From positions 19,955,810 to 20,019,809 of the forward strand of contig CM022673.1 of NCBI GenBank assembly GCA_012295275.1: a stretch of 64,000 bases of DNA. The letters are read 5' to 3'. Source of the stretch: Chrysomallon squamiferum (Eukaryota; Mollusca; Gastropoda; Neomphalida; Peltospiridae). Shown here in pieces: positions 36,923 to 50,491 of this stretch. The notes under the pieces are model-generated. The model searched no databases and had not been told where the DNA came from. It saw nothing but the letters and a program-made list of their open reading frames with translations. The position numbers were made by a program, and so were the translations under genes. Every line of letters begins with the position of its first letter. Position 1 is the stretch's first letter.

Positions 36923-38586
36923 TAAGACAGCTGACACTTTAAAATGTTTGATATTTGTAATTTGTGAATATGCAGGCCATGATGTGTGATGCTTAAAAAT
37001 AGATTTACTAGTTCTAACCAGTACAACAGACATACATACACAGACACACAGGCACATATACACCCACGCACACATCACACGGGGACACATATACATACAT
37101 ACACATGCTGATTGCTGTTACGTTACCACAAGAAAGCTTATTTAAAAAGAAATATCAAAATTTTCTGTAATAACAAACAGAGCTAACATACTGATCTGAG
37201 TTGTAAAACAAAAACACTTAGTGAAGTAAAAATTGCGAAACGTGCTTTATTAAATGTAGACATTCACATTGTTACTTTTTTTTATCACTATGAATATTTA
37301 TAATATATTTGCATTAATTTAACAAATATATTAAGTATGAAAAAAGCTATTACTGTTATTATTATTTTTTATTTCTTACCACAGATATTCCTTTGTTGTG
37401 TTCGTTCGCATTTGTTTTCTTCTTTTTTTAACCTTATATTTGCATATTTAAAAAAATGTCTTAAATGATTTGCTTTTGTGAATAATGACACGGGGATAAT
37501 TTTCCTACTTCATAAAAAAACTAGTTGAGTAGTGTGATTCTCGGCTTGTTTCACGGTTTGCTGTGAGACTTTTCAGTATTGTGTATATAGAATATTTTCC
37601 CTTCCTTTCCTCTTTTTGTCATTATTAATTTTTTTATTTGTTTTGAAGGGTGTTGTTATTTCATTTTGTTGTTGTTTTGTTTTGTTGTTTCACCTTTTTT
37701 TATTCTTAAATTTTATATGCTTACACTTCTTTTCAACAAATATTTCAATGTAATTATTACATCTGTGTTGTCTATCGTGTTAGTCTGCTCTTCAAACACA
37801 TTACTATCATTTGTTTTCTTTAGAGTTTTATCCAAAATTCGTTTTTTGCACTAATATTCAAACAAAAAATCAACAGTAAAACAGTTCTCCATGATTGGTT
37901 CCTCTTCTAAAGATCTCGTTATATTTAAGTGTGTAATTCTTAATTTTATTTCTCTCTTACATTTGTTTCCTCCCCGACCCAGTTGTAAGAAGGAGATATA
38001 TTATTATATAATAAATACTGATTACTGTACAGTAACGTAAATACAGTAAAATATTCCTATTTCCTTTTATTTAAGTTTTAACCGTTTACTTTATATTTTC
38101 AATTTTCACGTTTTAAACATTTCATAAATTTAACATTTTGAAGACAAAAATCATTAGACTTAATTTGTTATATGTGATTTTTTGATTTTGAAAGGGTATA
38201 TCATAACTGTTATTTAGTTATAACTTCTATCTGCCAGTTAATATGACTTGTACGAAACATATTTGTTTTAATAAATATGTTGAATTGGGTTTTGTTGTTT
38301 TATTATGTTTAAAATTTTATAGCAATTTTATTAAAAAAAAAAAAAAATTAAAAGTTTTTTATTTTTAAGAACTCATCATCGCAAATATTTAATATTTCTA
38401 TAAGCATCAAAGTTTTTTAAATGCGTTGTCCACAGTATCATGATTTTTGATGAACCAACAGCAGAGGACTGAGTATAATAAAAATGTTAATGATAAATAA
38501 TCAATTAACGGATTAATCTTAGGATAATAATACTTTATCAGAAGACAACCTCAAGCTTCTACTAAGCTTTATAAAAATAAAATAAA

Positions 38587-38623
<37 letters not shown>

Positions 38624-40350
38624 CAGCATAATCATAATCATACTAATAAATAAATTAAAAAGTAAATAAATCAATAAATAAATCATTAATTTATGCACTT
38701 TAATAACTTTTTTCTTCTAATGTCTTTGGTGACAGGGACAGCAAATTAAAGGGGTGAACAGAGAGGGTGGATGTAACGGATGAAATGAAAACCGATAGGA
38801 AGGGTAGTTAAGAAATAAGGAACATATTTCCTTAGTTGATATTTATTTATTTATTTATTTACTTGGTGTTATTTTTTGTTTTTTACTTTAATGTTGCCTT
38901 TTGCCACAAAAAGTAATGTCCAAATAATACCAATTTAACCTCTGTGTCATGAATTTATACTTTTCTTACATACACAGAAGAGAACAAAATATTTTATTTA
39001 ATTACAACAGTTTTCGCATTATCTATGTAAACTGTCCAGAGTTAATGGTGTTTAGACATTTATTTTTATTTTTATTTTTATTTTTATTTGACAAAGAAAT
39101 GTCGACAACAGAACCAAATATTAAAATAAAAGAATGAAAGAAGAAAAGAAAACAACGGAATAATTTTTAAATTATTTGCTTTTTACCAGGTATTTCTTGC
39201 TGTAATTGTTTTACAGTGTTGTTCCCTATATATTTTTACTTCAGAGCCTAATTCTTTAGGGAGACAGATTAAATATTCTTTGTCATTTCAAAAGCTCCCA
39301 ACTTATTTTATAAAAATAAATAAATTGCTGATTTATTAAACCTTACAGTTTTGTTTAATATCATATACAGACAACACATCTAGATTCTTTATAACAAAAG
39401 TTTACCTTTATTCAGTTACATGCTACTGAAGACCTGACTAGCTAACACGTACATCAAGTGATAGATAATGTAAGTTGTGTATACAAGAGGCAATAAAAGG
39501 TGTCCATATAATGAAGTTATCAGTTTACAAGTAGTCAGAGTGTATCACAGTAATATAATAATAAAAAAAAAAGATTTGTAAATTAGTCTGAACAGCTATT
39601 TAGTTAATTTCCGTACGCTTCAGTAACTGCTTGTGTTCAGTCGATGGTTCAGACCCAGTTAATAAAGAAAACATTATTAATATTATATTAGTGAACGATG
39701 TCTGCTAAACGTTGTTTCTTCTTGTGTTTAACAAATAATGACAAGGATTACGTTACTACAGTACTAATATATTAAGCAAGCTACCTATTGTTAGTATATA
39801 AAATAAAAAGCCTTCTTTAAATCGATAATTGATCATGTATATTTTTTAAATATTCTTTTAAAGATCAGATATTAAAAATTTGTGTTTACTCTAAAACAGC
39901 TCGAGTTCCCACTACCTTCGTGCAAAGTATAAATGTACATTCACCAATGTCGTCTCACTGTTAAAAAAATAACCTGGCGTTATAATTGATATTCTGTATA
40001 ATATTACTTCATTAAATCCGTTTACAATCTTTTTTTATTATTATTATTTGTATAAATCTTAATTACTTTTTAGGAGGAAGGTTCGAAGTCCCAAATTCAG
40101 AAATCTGTACTTTTAATTAATTAGAAAATTATTTTATTTAAATCAGTTTTAATTCGGTGCTCGAATTTCAAAACACCGAATTGATTCCGTGACAAGAAGT
40201 CTACTGCTGATAATATCATATAACAGGATGTAATACATTTTTTATGGGTGACTGGAAACAATTTATTGTCGTCAATAAACAACGTCAATGACATGCTAAA
40301 GCACGAAACAAAGACGAAAGGTGATTAAATTTTTAATAAACGTCTCGAAT
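36360..40350. other. Tetraspanin copy 1 3' flank and intergenic DNA
   Basis: The 3' UTR probably ends within the first few hundred bases. A 45-base segment at 37464-37508 repeats intron 4 sequence of copy 1. A (TAA)n tract is at 38590-38622. No further exon was found. Confidence 0.4.
37464..37508 (+). repeat. 45-base direct repeat of 34671-34715
   Basis: The segment AATGATTTGCTTTTGTGAAT, then AATGACACGGGGATAATTTT, CCTAC matches 34671-34715 in intron 4 of tetraspanin copy 1 with one substitution. It may be a short dispersed repeat. Confidence 0.9.
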
Positions 40351-40423
40351 TCGCGGCTGTTCGCTCAGTTCAGTTCTTACACAACTCAAGAGCAGTAGCC
40401 AAACAGCGTGAACTTCAAACATG
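40340..40423 (+). promoter_or_regulatory. Possible untranslated first exon of tetraspanin copy 2
   Basis: A less AT-rich patch (TCGCGGCTGTTCGCTCAGTT and onward) ends in a strong donor, AACAT|GTAAGT. The next exon with the right features is at 45396-45473, where an acceptor (TTATATTCCAG) precedes 18 untranslated bases and the ATG. This would make intron 1 about 5 kb. The link is inferred from splice signals only. Confidence 0.35.
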
Positions 40424-40735
40424 TAAGTTTATTTCTTTATTTATTTATTTCTTTCTTTGTTTTTATTTATGTTTATTTATTTATTGCTGCTGTTGTTGTT
40501 GTTATGGATATCGTTTCTTGTTTAATCAGATGTTTTCTACTGCATTTACTTAACTTTCATTAAAATACTGTTTTTGGTGTAATTAGATTTAAAAATATAT
40601 ATATATATTCTAGTGTACTTACTTATCACTTATTAAAACAAATTCGACAAATTACTTATCTTTTATTAAAATATCTTCAAATACATTTGTTGTTAGTTCA
40701 ATTTCTGTTATTTTTACTTCACTATCAGTGCAATA

Positions 40736-41100
40736 CAGTAAGTTGTGATTTAGTGGTCAAATATATTAACAGAACAGTAAGTTGTGTTGTCGACAGTAGT
40801 TAAATGTACAGATAGTACAGTAAGTTGAGTTCTCGACAGTAGTCAAGTATACTGACGACATAGTAAGTTGTGCTTAGAGAGTGTTCAAATGTTCTCAGGA
40901 TATAGTGAGTTGTGCAGTAAACAGTGGTCAAATGTACTGAGAGTGTAGTACGTTGTGAAGTAGAGAGTCAAATGCACTTACAGTGTAACATGTTGTGACG
41001 TAGTGGTCAAGTGCACTAAAAGCACAGTAACTTGCAAAGTATTCAGTGATCAAGATTAGTCACAATACGGTCAACTATATGATAAGCAGTGGTCAAACAA
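40736..41100 (+). repeat. Diverged minisatellite, 8-9 units of about 41 bases
   Basis: Tandem, degenerate copies of a unit like CAGTAAGTTGTG, about ten variable bases, CAGTGGTCAAATGTACTGA. The first four units each carry GTAAGT and the fifth GTGAGT, all donor-like. Later units are more diverged. It lies about 310 bases after the putative first exon of tetraspanin copy 2. Confidence 0.85.
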
Positions 41101-41349
41101 ATATTCACACATGTTGCTTGTATGCAACGTTCCGTCTTGTATTCCAAACAGTTAAACTGGTTTAGTCCAATCTAAAATTAGACTAGTACTCTATCACTGA
41201 ACTTGTACAACAAAATAATTAAGTATACAAATAGAATCATTTTTGTTTCTATATATTAATTTAATTTCTCTTTATTCAATTTCTGTCACTCTACTAGACG
41301 AAAATTTCTCTCAAAAACAGTTTAAGGTGTATGTAAAATTATTTTAAAA

Positions 41350-41384
<35 letters not shown>

Positions 41385-42907
41385 CTTTGTTGTTGTTGCT
41401 GTTGCTGTTGTTTTGTTGTTGTACTATTAATTTTTTTTTACAGTTTTTAACAAACTGCTTAAATTCTCTGTCAAACTTTTGACGCAGGTGACTAAGTAAC
41501 GACTGACACGATTTATTGTTTATATCAATTTACCAGACCTCCTCAAACTCTGTCATGAACACGTTTCAGGTCTCTGCACGTTTGGCTTACTCCCAACTGG
41601 TAGAATTCCCATTTCGTCGAAAGGCTAAATGTGGTTCAGTGGTCTTATTGACATGCATGTCTTTACCTCAGTCATTATAATGAATTGTTCCAGATTATTT
41701 GGAAAGCGATTATTATTGTATAAATACAGTAATATCTCGCTTAACGATATCCTGCTTTAACGATCTTTTTTCTTTACAAATTATATATATATAGAAATTT
41801 AATAGTTATTGCTCCAAATAAATGATACAAATGGATACAATGCATTCTTTTAAGTCCGTTTTCGTTCGTTTTTCGTTCATTCACGAGCTTCTCCCAGCTC
41901 TGTTGATCAGTTGACACGTCATACGTGCATCTGATATTCTGATTCTCTTTTGTCTTCTGCTTCGATTTAGACTTAAACTCATTTGTAATTTACCCTTCAA
42001 ATATCTCAAAACGAATAACAGTATAACGGCAAATGCTGATGATAAAAAGAAACGGAAGACAATAACTTTAAAAGCAAAATACATTATCTTAAATGAAACC
42101 AAAACCCACAAAAATTAACCCACAATGAGCGGCATATAATTATTTCTTAATGTATTTGTATAAATTGATTTGTAAATGATTTACTGTTTACTTGATATCT
42201 ATAATCTATTAAATCATTTATGTCTAAACTGCTGTTTTATTTCTCCTTATTTCACCTTTTTATTATTTTTTTTTTGTCAGATTTCATCAGCGAGAAAGTA
42301 ACCACTGCTTTTAACCTTAATTCTATGTAAATTAGTCTCCCGCTTACCTCACTTAACTATCGGAAATTTGGAACCAATTACATCTTTAATCTGAGGTATT
42401 ATTGTAGTATGGATATCGTTTATCGCATAACGTATGCAATTATAACAAATATCGAAATAATCTATGTATCGAATGTAGTGAATGTAAATGATTAAAAAAG
42501 AAGGTATTCATCTAAAAGTATTCCCAATGAACTGGTCCTTCGTATAAACTTTTTCAGTTATAGCCAAAGTATTTGCAGGTCATAATATCTTTAGTGTACA
42601 TATACTATGTCACATATATTGTATAATATGTGCACAATGTGAATATGTATGTGTGCATAACGTAAATATGCTCAGAAACATAGATCTTGAACATTTTTAA
42701 GCTGAATATGTTTTAATTCGAACAGTTAATGAAAAATGTAACATTAACGTATTCTATTTACTGAATATAAGTGAATTACTCGTATGTAAATATGTTTTTT
42801 TTTCAATTATATTGCTGAATAAAATTAGTCATTTATAATATTTTTGTCGTTTTCTTTTACAGAAGCAAGCCATGAGAATTAACAAAAAACACATCGTGCC
42901 GCTCTTT

Positions 42908-42941
<34 letters not shown>

Positions 42942-43645
42942 TAGATAGATGAAATTGATGTAAAATTGTTTATTATTGGTCGCTTGTTTTGTAACGGAAA
43001 GGAAATGTTTATGAATTAGAAATGACCAGTTTAAATAATAATAATAATAACAAGAAGAAGAAGAAGAAAAAGAAGAACAATACGATATAATAAGAATAAT
43101 AGTAATAATATTATAATAATAATAATTTTGATGATGATGATTATGATGATGATAATGAGAAGGAAGAAGACGATTGTGATAATTAGGAAAAAGTAAAAAA
43201 TCTACAACAAATGAGTAGTGAACTCTTATTCTGCTTTCGGTTGATGTTACATAATCGATTTAGGAACAATGTGCTCCGCCTCTGAATGTTAGAAAGAAAC
43301 CAAATGTATGTATAGGACAAGTTTATTATATACAGAGGTAATCAGGTATTGGGGTAGACGAGTTTTTTCGACGAAATGGGAATTATGCCAACTGGGAATT
43401 CTACACCGCACGTTTTATTAAACGTAAAAATGAGTCACTCACACTGTTCCCTTTCATTGTTTTTAGATCACGTTTTCACAATGTGTATATAGTATATGCC
43501 AAATAAAATTAGCATTCCTAAAATAGCTTAAATGTCATTTTGAAAAGATTTTTGTTTATATACTATATAGTTTATTTTGCGAAATTCTGAAACAAAATAT
43601 TGTATTTCACCCAAAGTCACTATGCAGCAACAAATACAGCTGTTA

Positions 43646-43647
<2 letters not shown>

Positions 43648-43709
<62 letters not shown>
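43648..43709. repeat. (TG)n microsatellite
   Basis: A TG tract of about 60 bases. Confidence 0.95.
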
Positions 43710-43712
<3 letters not shown>

Positions 43713-43779
43713 AGCAATATATTCCTTGCAGTATTCTGACATCAGTATATCTCTGTCATGTAAACACACAGGCAACATT

Positions 43780-43887
<108 letters not shown>

Positions 43888-45413
43888 TGTTGAAATATCT
43901 TAATTAAGTTATCATTTTCTGAAAACTCAAAGCTGTCACATAAATGCCATTAAAGAGATAAGGTTAAAATGTTACAACAAGGTCATGTCAAATAATTATT
44001 GATTAGATCTATAAACTAGTTAGAAACATTGTTCTGATTAAGATGTAAACAATAGTGGTGATAGTAGTCCAGAACCAGACTTTAACAGATTTAGAAAGTA
44101 ATATATATTAACAATATTAGTAATATATATTAAGTATTAGATAAGGAAATGTTTACAGCTGTTAAAAAATCGAACGAACAATAAATCTATGAAAATAATG
44201 AAGGAAGCAAATTATTCGTTGTATGATACCTGTATATTCTGATTTCCTAATTCAGGATTTGAAAATGAAATCTTCCTTGTCACAGTACATTTTAATTACC
44301 AATATTTTCAAAACTGAATGAATTATATTGCTCATTAAAGCATCATATAATAATAAAACGTAAGATAATACATTATTTACATAGCATGATATTATCATCT
44401 AACTTAATTAGGCTGATCAGAACGTAAAACATATTAGAACAGATATTAAAAAAATATTAAAAAATAATTTAAAAAATGAAATTGATAAACAATTTCATAT
44501 TTAAACAGTGATTATAAAAACCAAAATAAACACAAATTTCATTTAAAAGATTATTTAATGCTTGAAGCACACAAAGGTATTTTATATTGGAAAATCAGCA
44601 TTGAAAGTTATGTATGTCATTATATTAGTAGGGAAGTGTCATACTATTTCTATCCAGTGCCAGCTAAAATTATTCGATTGTATATTGTATCTGTTTTTCT
44701 ATAAGGAATGAAAATTGGGGTTTAAGAAAATGAATACTTCTATTTTAAAATTAGAAGTATTTGTTTACGTTAAAAACATATATTAAGAAGAAGCTTATAA
44801 ATAAGTACTTATAATCTTGTATACTTATATTGATAGCTCATCGAACAATTGAAAAGTAACTTATTCGAGATATATCTAACACTTATAGAGAGAAAATATT
44901 GGTGCCCATCGTTACGTTTTAGACTTGGAAACTATAATCATTCTGTTGAAATGGGTAGATAGAAAAAGCAAACACTTCAATAATAACTATGTCATTGGAT
45001 GTAATTTTTTAAGAATGAAGTAAATCTTTATTTGTCATTATTCTATTTATATAATTTTTGTAAATAATTAACTCAAAAGAGGCTGGTGTCGATAGAAAAC
45101 TTATGAATTATTGTAAATCCTATTGTATTTGAGTATGTATTTTTGACACAGACTTGTGGAATCAGATTAGATTCGCATCTGCTTGTATGCTTCTTCAATT
45201 TTTATTATATCATTCTATCCATCAAACCATTTATCCTACAATCATCCATCCGTCTATTCATCCAATCTCTCTCTGTCTGTCTCTGTCTTTCTCTCTCTCC
45301 CTCTATATATCTGTCTCTCTGTCTGTCTGTCTGTCTGATTGAGGTTTGTTTGTTTGTCTGTCTGTATCTGTCTAACTATTAACGTTATATTCCAGCAGAT
45401 TTGTTAAATCAAG

Positions 45414-46203
45414 ATGGATTGTGTGTCTCAGATAGGTCGTATTCTTCTTGTTATTCTCAACTTCGTAATCTTTGTAAGTTTTTAACATTTTATTAATCTC
45501 CTTAAATTAGTTTTGTCATTCGCATTTATTAAATATTAATATTAAATATTGGCAGAAAAACTTCCATTTCCATTAACATTTATCTGTCTATCTATCTATC
45601 TATATCTATTTCTATTTCAGATACGTTTACATTAACTCACAGATTATTTTCTGATATTAATTTCTGTGTATTAATTTTAAGTAACTGTTGATAAATAAAT
45701 AAAAAAAATGGGCGAAATAACAAACCATAAATGAACTACACAGATGGTACTATAGAAATTATTCCTTTTTACAAAAAATTCTTATTTATTTATGTGTTTG
45801 TTTGTTTGTTTTATTTTATTTTATTTGGGGCTTTTTATTTAGCTAATTGGGGCGGTGTTTCTCACAGCTGGGATACTGGTAAAATCTGATTCTGCGGTGA
45901 CAAAAGTCTTCTCCAGCAAGCTCAAGAAACACTTATGCAAACCATTAAGGATGCTGGCTTTGGTGATGTTGATGCAAGCAATATTGACATCGCTACTATG
46001 GTAGGCAGCGCAGTGCTCGTTTTCATAATTCTTGGAATTGTTTTAGCCGTAGTAGCCATCTGCGGGGTGTGTGGAGCTTGTTGTAAAACAAAATGTCTTC
46101 TATATATAGTAAGTATTTTATTTTATTTTTACTTATTAACTAATTATTTAATATTTAGTATTTTACTTAATGTTTTCTCTGTTATGCTTCTCTGTGCTGT
46201 TTA

Positions 46204-46296
<93 letters not shown>

Positions 46297-46697
46297 GAGA
46301 GTAATATTAATTATAGTTGCTTTTTTTTAAATGTTTGGTGTTTATTTTTTCAGTATTTATTGTCTATTTTCATCGTATTTTCCGCTCAAGTGGCAGGTAT
46401 AGTGATTCTGTTTACTGCAAGAAATCTGGTAATTACATACATCCCTCAGTTTATAGATATTCTTTATTCAATTTCTCCTTTCTGTTTCTTTTTCTGTTTG
46501 GATAGATTCAACTATCTTTTTTAATATTATTGATGATGTTTAAATATTTATTGTTGCTAACTGACCTTATTACAATGGAAACGTCTTTTTGACTTCAATT
46601 ACTTACTTGTTTTCTTTGTTCCTCTACCTCCGTTTTTCATGTTTTAATTTCTTTTATTTTATTTTTTTTACCAAAAATGTATTTTATTATTCTCACA

Positions 46698-46728
<31 letters not shown>

Positions 46729-47215
46729 ACAACAACAGCAACAACAGTATTTTCGAATTATACTAAATATCTATCGAAATATATTATTATTATTATGGTG
46801 GTGGTGGTGTTGTTATTATTTTTTGTTGTTGTTCTTTGTCATCGTTGATGCTGCTACTGCAGTTGTTTAATTTCATGATAGCTGTATTAATGTAAAGAAC
46901 ACTCTATAAAGACTGTTTATTTCTAGATTGATGACAATATCAAACCCACCCTGAAGCAGATGATTGAAGATGAATTCATAGCATTCAACTCGTCTGATGT
47001 GACATCTCTTATCTGGAATCTCATAATGAGAGAGGCAAGTTTTTTTTAAATCCAGGAAGGACTTGTTTCATGAGATACTTATAATTTTAGCAATTGGTTT
47101 TGATAAATATATTTCATTGATTTTCAATTAAAATATATACTCTAATTAAACAAAGAGATGCACATGGCTCGTTCTCACGTATTTACAAATACAATACACA
47201 CACACATGCATTTAT

Positions 47216-47270
<55 letters not shown>

Positions 47271-48110
47271 AATTATTTTAATGATATTTTCAGCGACGTT
47301 GCTGTGGAGTGGATAGTTATGCTGACTTCAACAATGCTACTAAATGGATCAGATACTATAGCTTTGGTAATCTTACAACGCCACTTGCCTGCTGTAAACC
47401 GGAAAACCTAAAGTATCCTTTCGAATGTGCTACCAATCCAGAACCAACTGACGTTGATAATAACCACAACGTTGTAAGAATAAATAAATAAATAAATAAA
47501 TAAAAAACAGTGTCACTGAACTGTAAATGACATAATAGTGTTCGGTTTCTAAATCTGAGCGTACTGTAATTGTTTGTTTTCACTGACATTGTTAACACTA
47601 AAAACAATATAAATGTGTGTTCCAAACTCGTGAAATTGCTTATACTATAAATTTATATCGCATTAACAAACAAGTAAAAAAATATAGTTTATTATCTGCT
47701 GTCAAAAAACAAGTAAAGCATTTTTACACATTCTACACAAATAAAATGGCAGATTTTCCCTTAGTGTTTTGAAAAAGAAATGTGACGTCACGTTACCACA
47801 ACCAACAGTACATAACAAAATAATATGATTTGCAAATGTTGGTAATTTGCTTTATTTTAATGAAGATTAACCTGTACAAAACTGTCTCCAGGTTAGAACA
47901 TCCCACTGCGAAATGTTTTCACGTCATACCGTATGAATATATTTTGTATAATTACGTTTGGATAATATAAATAATAATTATTATTAGCTTCTATTGTAAA
48001 TATTACAATTCATGCAGTTGTATCACCTACTAATTTACTTAATACTAAATCCACTACTGAAGTTTCTATTACTGCCACTGCTTTTGCGATTGATACTATT
48101 ATTATTATTA

Positions 48111-48142
<32 letters not shown>

Positions 48143-48274
48143 GCAGAGTTGCTATGAGTCTCTCGTGGATTTACTCCTTAAATCGCCGTTGACTATTGGA
48201 ATTATTTGTTGCGTTCTCGCAATACAGGTGATAACTCTCTTTCTCTCTCTCTGTTTGTTTATATATATATATAT

Positions 48275-48326
<52 letters not shown>

Positions 48327-48542
48327 GTAGGTAGATAGATAGATATTAGTTTTCGATGGCTGGAACTCTTTCTTTTAAGTTATAAATTTTAGACAAATAC
48401 GACTCGAATACGTCTAGTTGGTTTCTAACTCCATAAACAGTTAAAACATGTTTTTATTTATTAATGACAGTTCCTGCTGATTGTGTTCACCATGTGGATT
48501 ATCCATCAGGTTAATGAAGATAATAAGATCCGCCCAATTTAA
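45414..48542 (+). CDS. Tetraspanin, tandem copy 2 (7 exons, one-base frameshift in exon 2)
   Basis: Coding exons are 45414-45473, 45843-46108, 46354-46428, 46927-47034, 47294-47473, 48147-48227 and 48471-48542. The exon plan mirrors copy 1: exons 1, 3, 4 and 7 are equal in length and exon 2 is 266 instead of 267 bases. The missing base falls in an A-run near 45902-45905. Before it the frame reads ILVKSDSAVT, after it SLLQQAQETLMQTIKDAGFG, aligning residue for residue with copy 1 if one A is added. Loop motifs are RRCCGVDSYADF, ACC, FECATN and SCYESL. TM regions are LGIVLAVVAICGVCGACC (TM2), exon 3 (TM3) and exons 6-7 (TM4). Intron 4 uses a GC donor (GAG|GCAAGT). The protein would have about 280 residues. 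The frameshift may be a sequencing error, as all other exons are clean. Confidence 0.88.
46207..46300. repeat. (TA)n/(GA)n compound microsatellite
   Basis: In intron 2 of tetraspanin copy 2. Confidence 0.95.
47219..47264. repeat. (GA)n microsatellite
   Basis: In intron 4 of tetraspanin copy 2, about 30 bases before the exon 5 acceptor. Confidence 0.95.
48266..48347. repeat. (TA)n/(GATA)n microsatellite
   Basis: In intron 6 of tetraspanin copy 2. Confidence 0.95.
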
Positions 48543-48552
48543 AAATCAGTCA

Positions 48553-48799
48553 GTGAGTATAAAATGTTCTCATTATTTATTTATACCTACATACGTATCT
48601 CCATGCCTCCTTACCTTCAAACGTTGTATACTCATAAACATATATATGTATCTTAATAAGTTTATTAGATGAAAGATTAGTTAGTTAAATAATCAAAAAA
48701 TATATAAAATTAGCTATATAAACAAACAAGTATAGTTTTGTTTTTAAGATTTAAAGTTACCGCACATCCTTGAATATTTGCACGTATTTCTTGTTTCAG
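48553..48799 (+). other. Possible intron in the 3' UTR of tetraspanin copy 2
   Basis: Eleven bases after the stop codon lies a strong donor (GTCA|GTGAGT). A pyrimidine-rich acceptor (TTTCTTGTTTCAG) lies at 48787-48799. With the stop this close to the donor, the transcript would probably not trigger nonsense-mediated decay. Confidence 0.35.
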
Positions 48800-48859
48800 G
48801 TTTTAAGAAGAATCTTGACAAGGTTAATTTCGACCAGTTATTTAAAACAGTGATTGTGA

Positions 48860-50437
48860 GAGTGTTTCTAACAGTCGAGACTTTCTACTACTAACGCCCG
48901 TATTACTTTAGTACCAGTGTATGTTTTATAATGCTGAGAAATATACTGTGATCTGTGATATAACATAGAAACTAAATAGATTTTAAATGACATAAAACAT
49001 AAAACTTAAATTCTCACAACACACAATCCGTAAACACGCATACAAACACAGAGACACATATAAAAATTTGTTAGTAAATACAGAGGTAAATTTTAAAATT
49101 AAAAAAAAATATCAGTCTAATTTTTAGTATTCATAATTATATTTTTTTATTAACTGTTATAATTACTAAAATAAATGTACCTGAATGATTTAGTGACCAT
49201 ATTTGTGCTATTTATTTATATAACCAGATGATTTACCTTTCACCTGGCACATACGCCCGATCCATTTGACAAGTGTGTTGCTATAAAGTTACATTGTTCC
49301 TGATAGTTGACAAATAATAAAGCGGAGGCTATACAGTATTACACCACTGAATGTTTTTAAACTCTAATGAGCAGAACAATATTTAAACCAAGTGAATCTA
49401 AAGAAGGTAAATAGTTTGAATGGAATTGTACAAGGAATATCAAAATCAAGGTGAATGCAACAATTTAAATGATAAAAGTTATCTCATATTTTTTCTTTAC
49501 TTCCATGTTTGTTTGTTGTTGTTGTAATTTTTTGTGGTTGTACCTTTTTGGGGGGGGGGAACTTACGACTATTTATAATTTTTTTTAATTTTATTATTAT
49601 TATTATAATTATTATTTCAGGGAGAGTATTTTCAGATTGTGAATTATTAAAAAAAAAAAATGTTTAGTATAGTTTTAGACTTTAAATGAATAAAGTTTTT
49701 GATAATTACATTTTTTTATTTTTTTTTTTATTTTCTTTTTTTTTTGGTCGCACAATAAAATACTGAAAAAATATTTATTATCAGTAGACAACTCACAAAC
49801 CAACAGTAAGAGCGAGTTTTAGTGGATTTTATTAGCAAATAGACGAATTTCTTCTCTCGTCTTCATTTTATTTTTTTATTTATTTATCACTACTAATATT
49901 ATTATTGAAATCCTTTATTTTAACTCTTAAAAAAAAATTATTTCGTCTTTTTTTTCACTTTATATTCACCATTATTTTTTTTATTATTTATTTTTCAACA
50001 GAACATTTTATTGCAACAGTTAAATAGTTCAGTGCTTTTGAATAATATATAATACCATTAAATTAAAAAGTAAAAGTTACATGACTTCAGCACGAACCAA
50101 GATAGGTTACTTTAATAATTATTACATTTTACCTGAAGTTAATAACATCAAAAACGAAAATAAAAAAAAGTGTTTGTTAACATAAGGAAATGAAACTGAA
50201 TTACCGTTTGATATTAATATCACATTCATATAATTTGATCCAAACATAACAAAAATGTACATGTGAATGTATAAATTAATAAATAAATTAATACATATCG
50301 ATCAGTGGAGGAAATTACAGTTCTCTTAAGTTTTTCACATTTGTTTAATTGCTGGACCAGATCAGTCCACTTGGTCAAAGTTAATATCAGATGAAGGAAC
50401 GAATGAATAAATGAATATTTCTTGAAAGCTAACGTTA

Positions 50438-50491
<54 letters not shown>

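Noticed and set aside
40736-41100. CRISPR array
   Set aside because: The units are contiguous, diverged along their whole length and have no unique spacers. The setting is a eukaryotic intron-like region.
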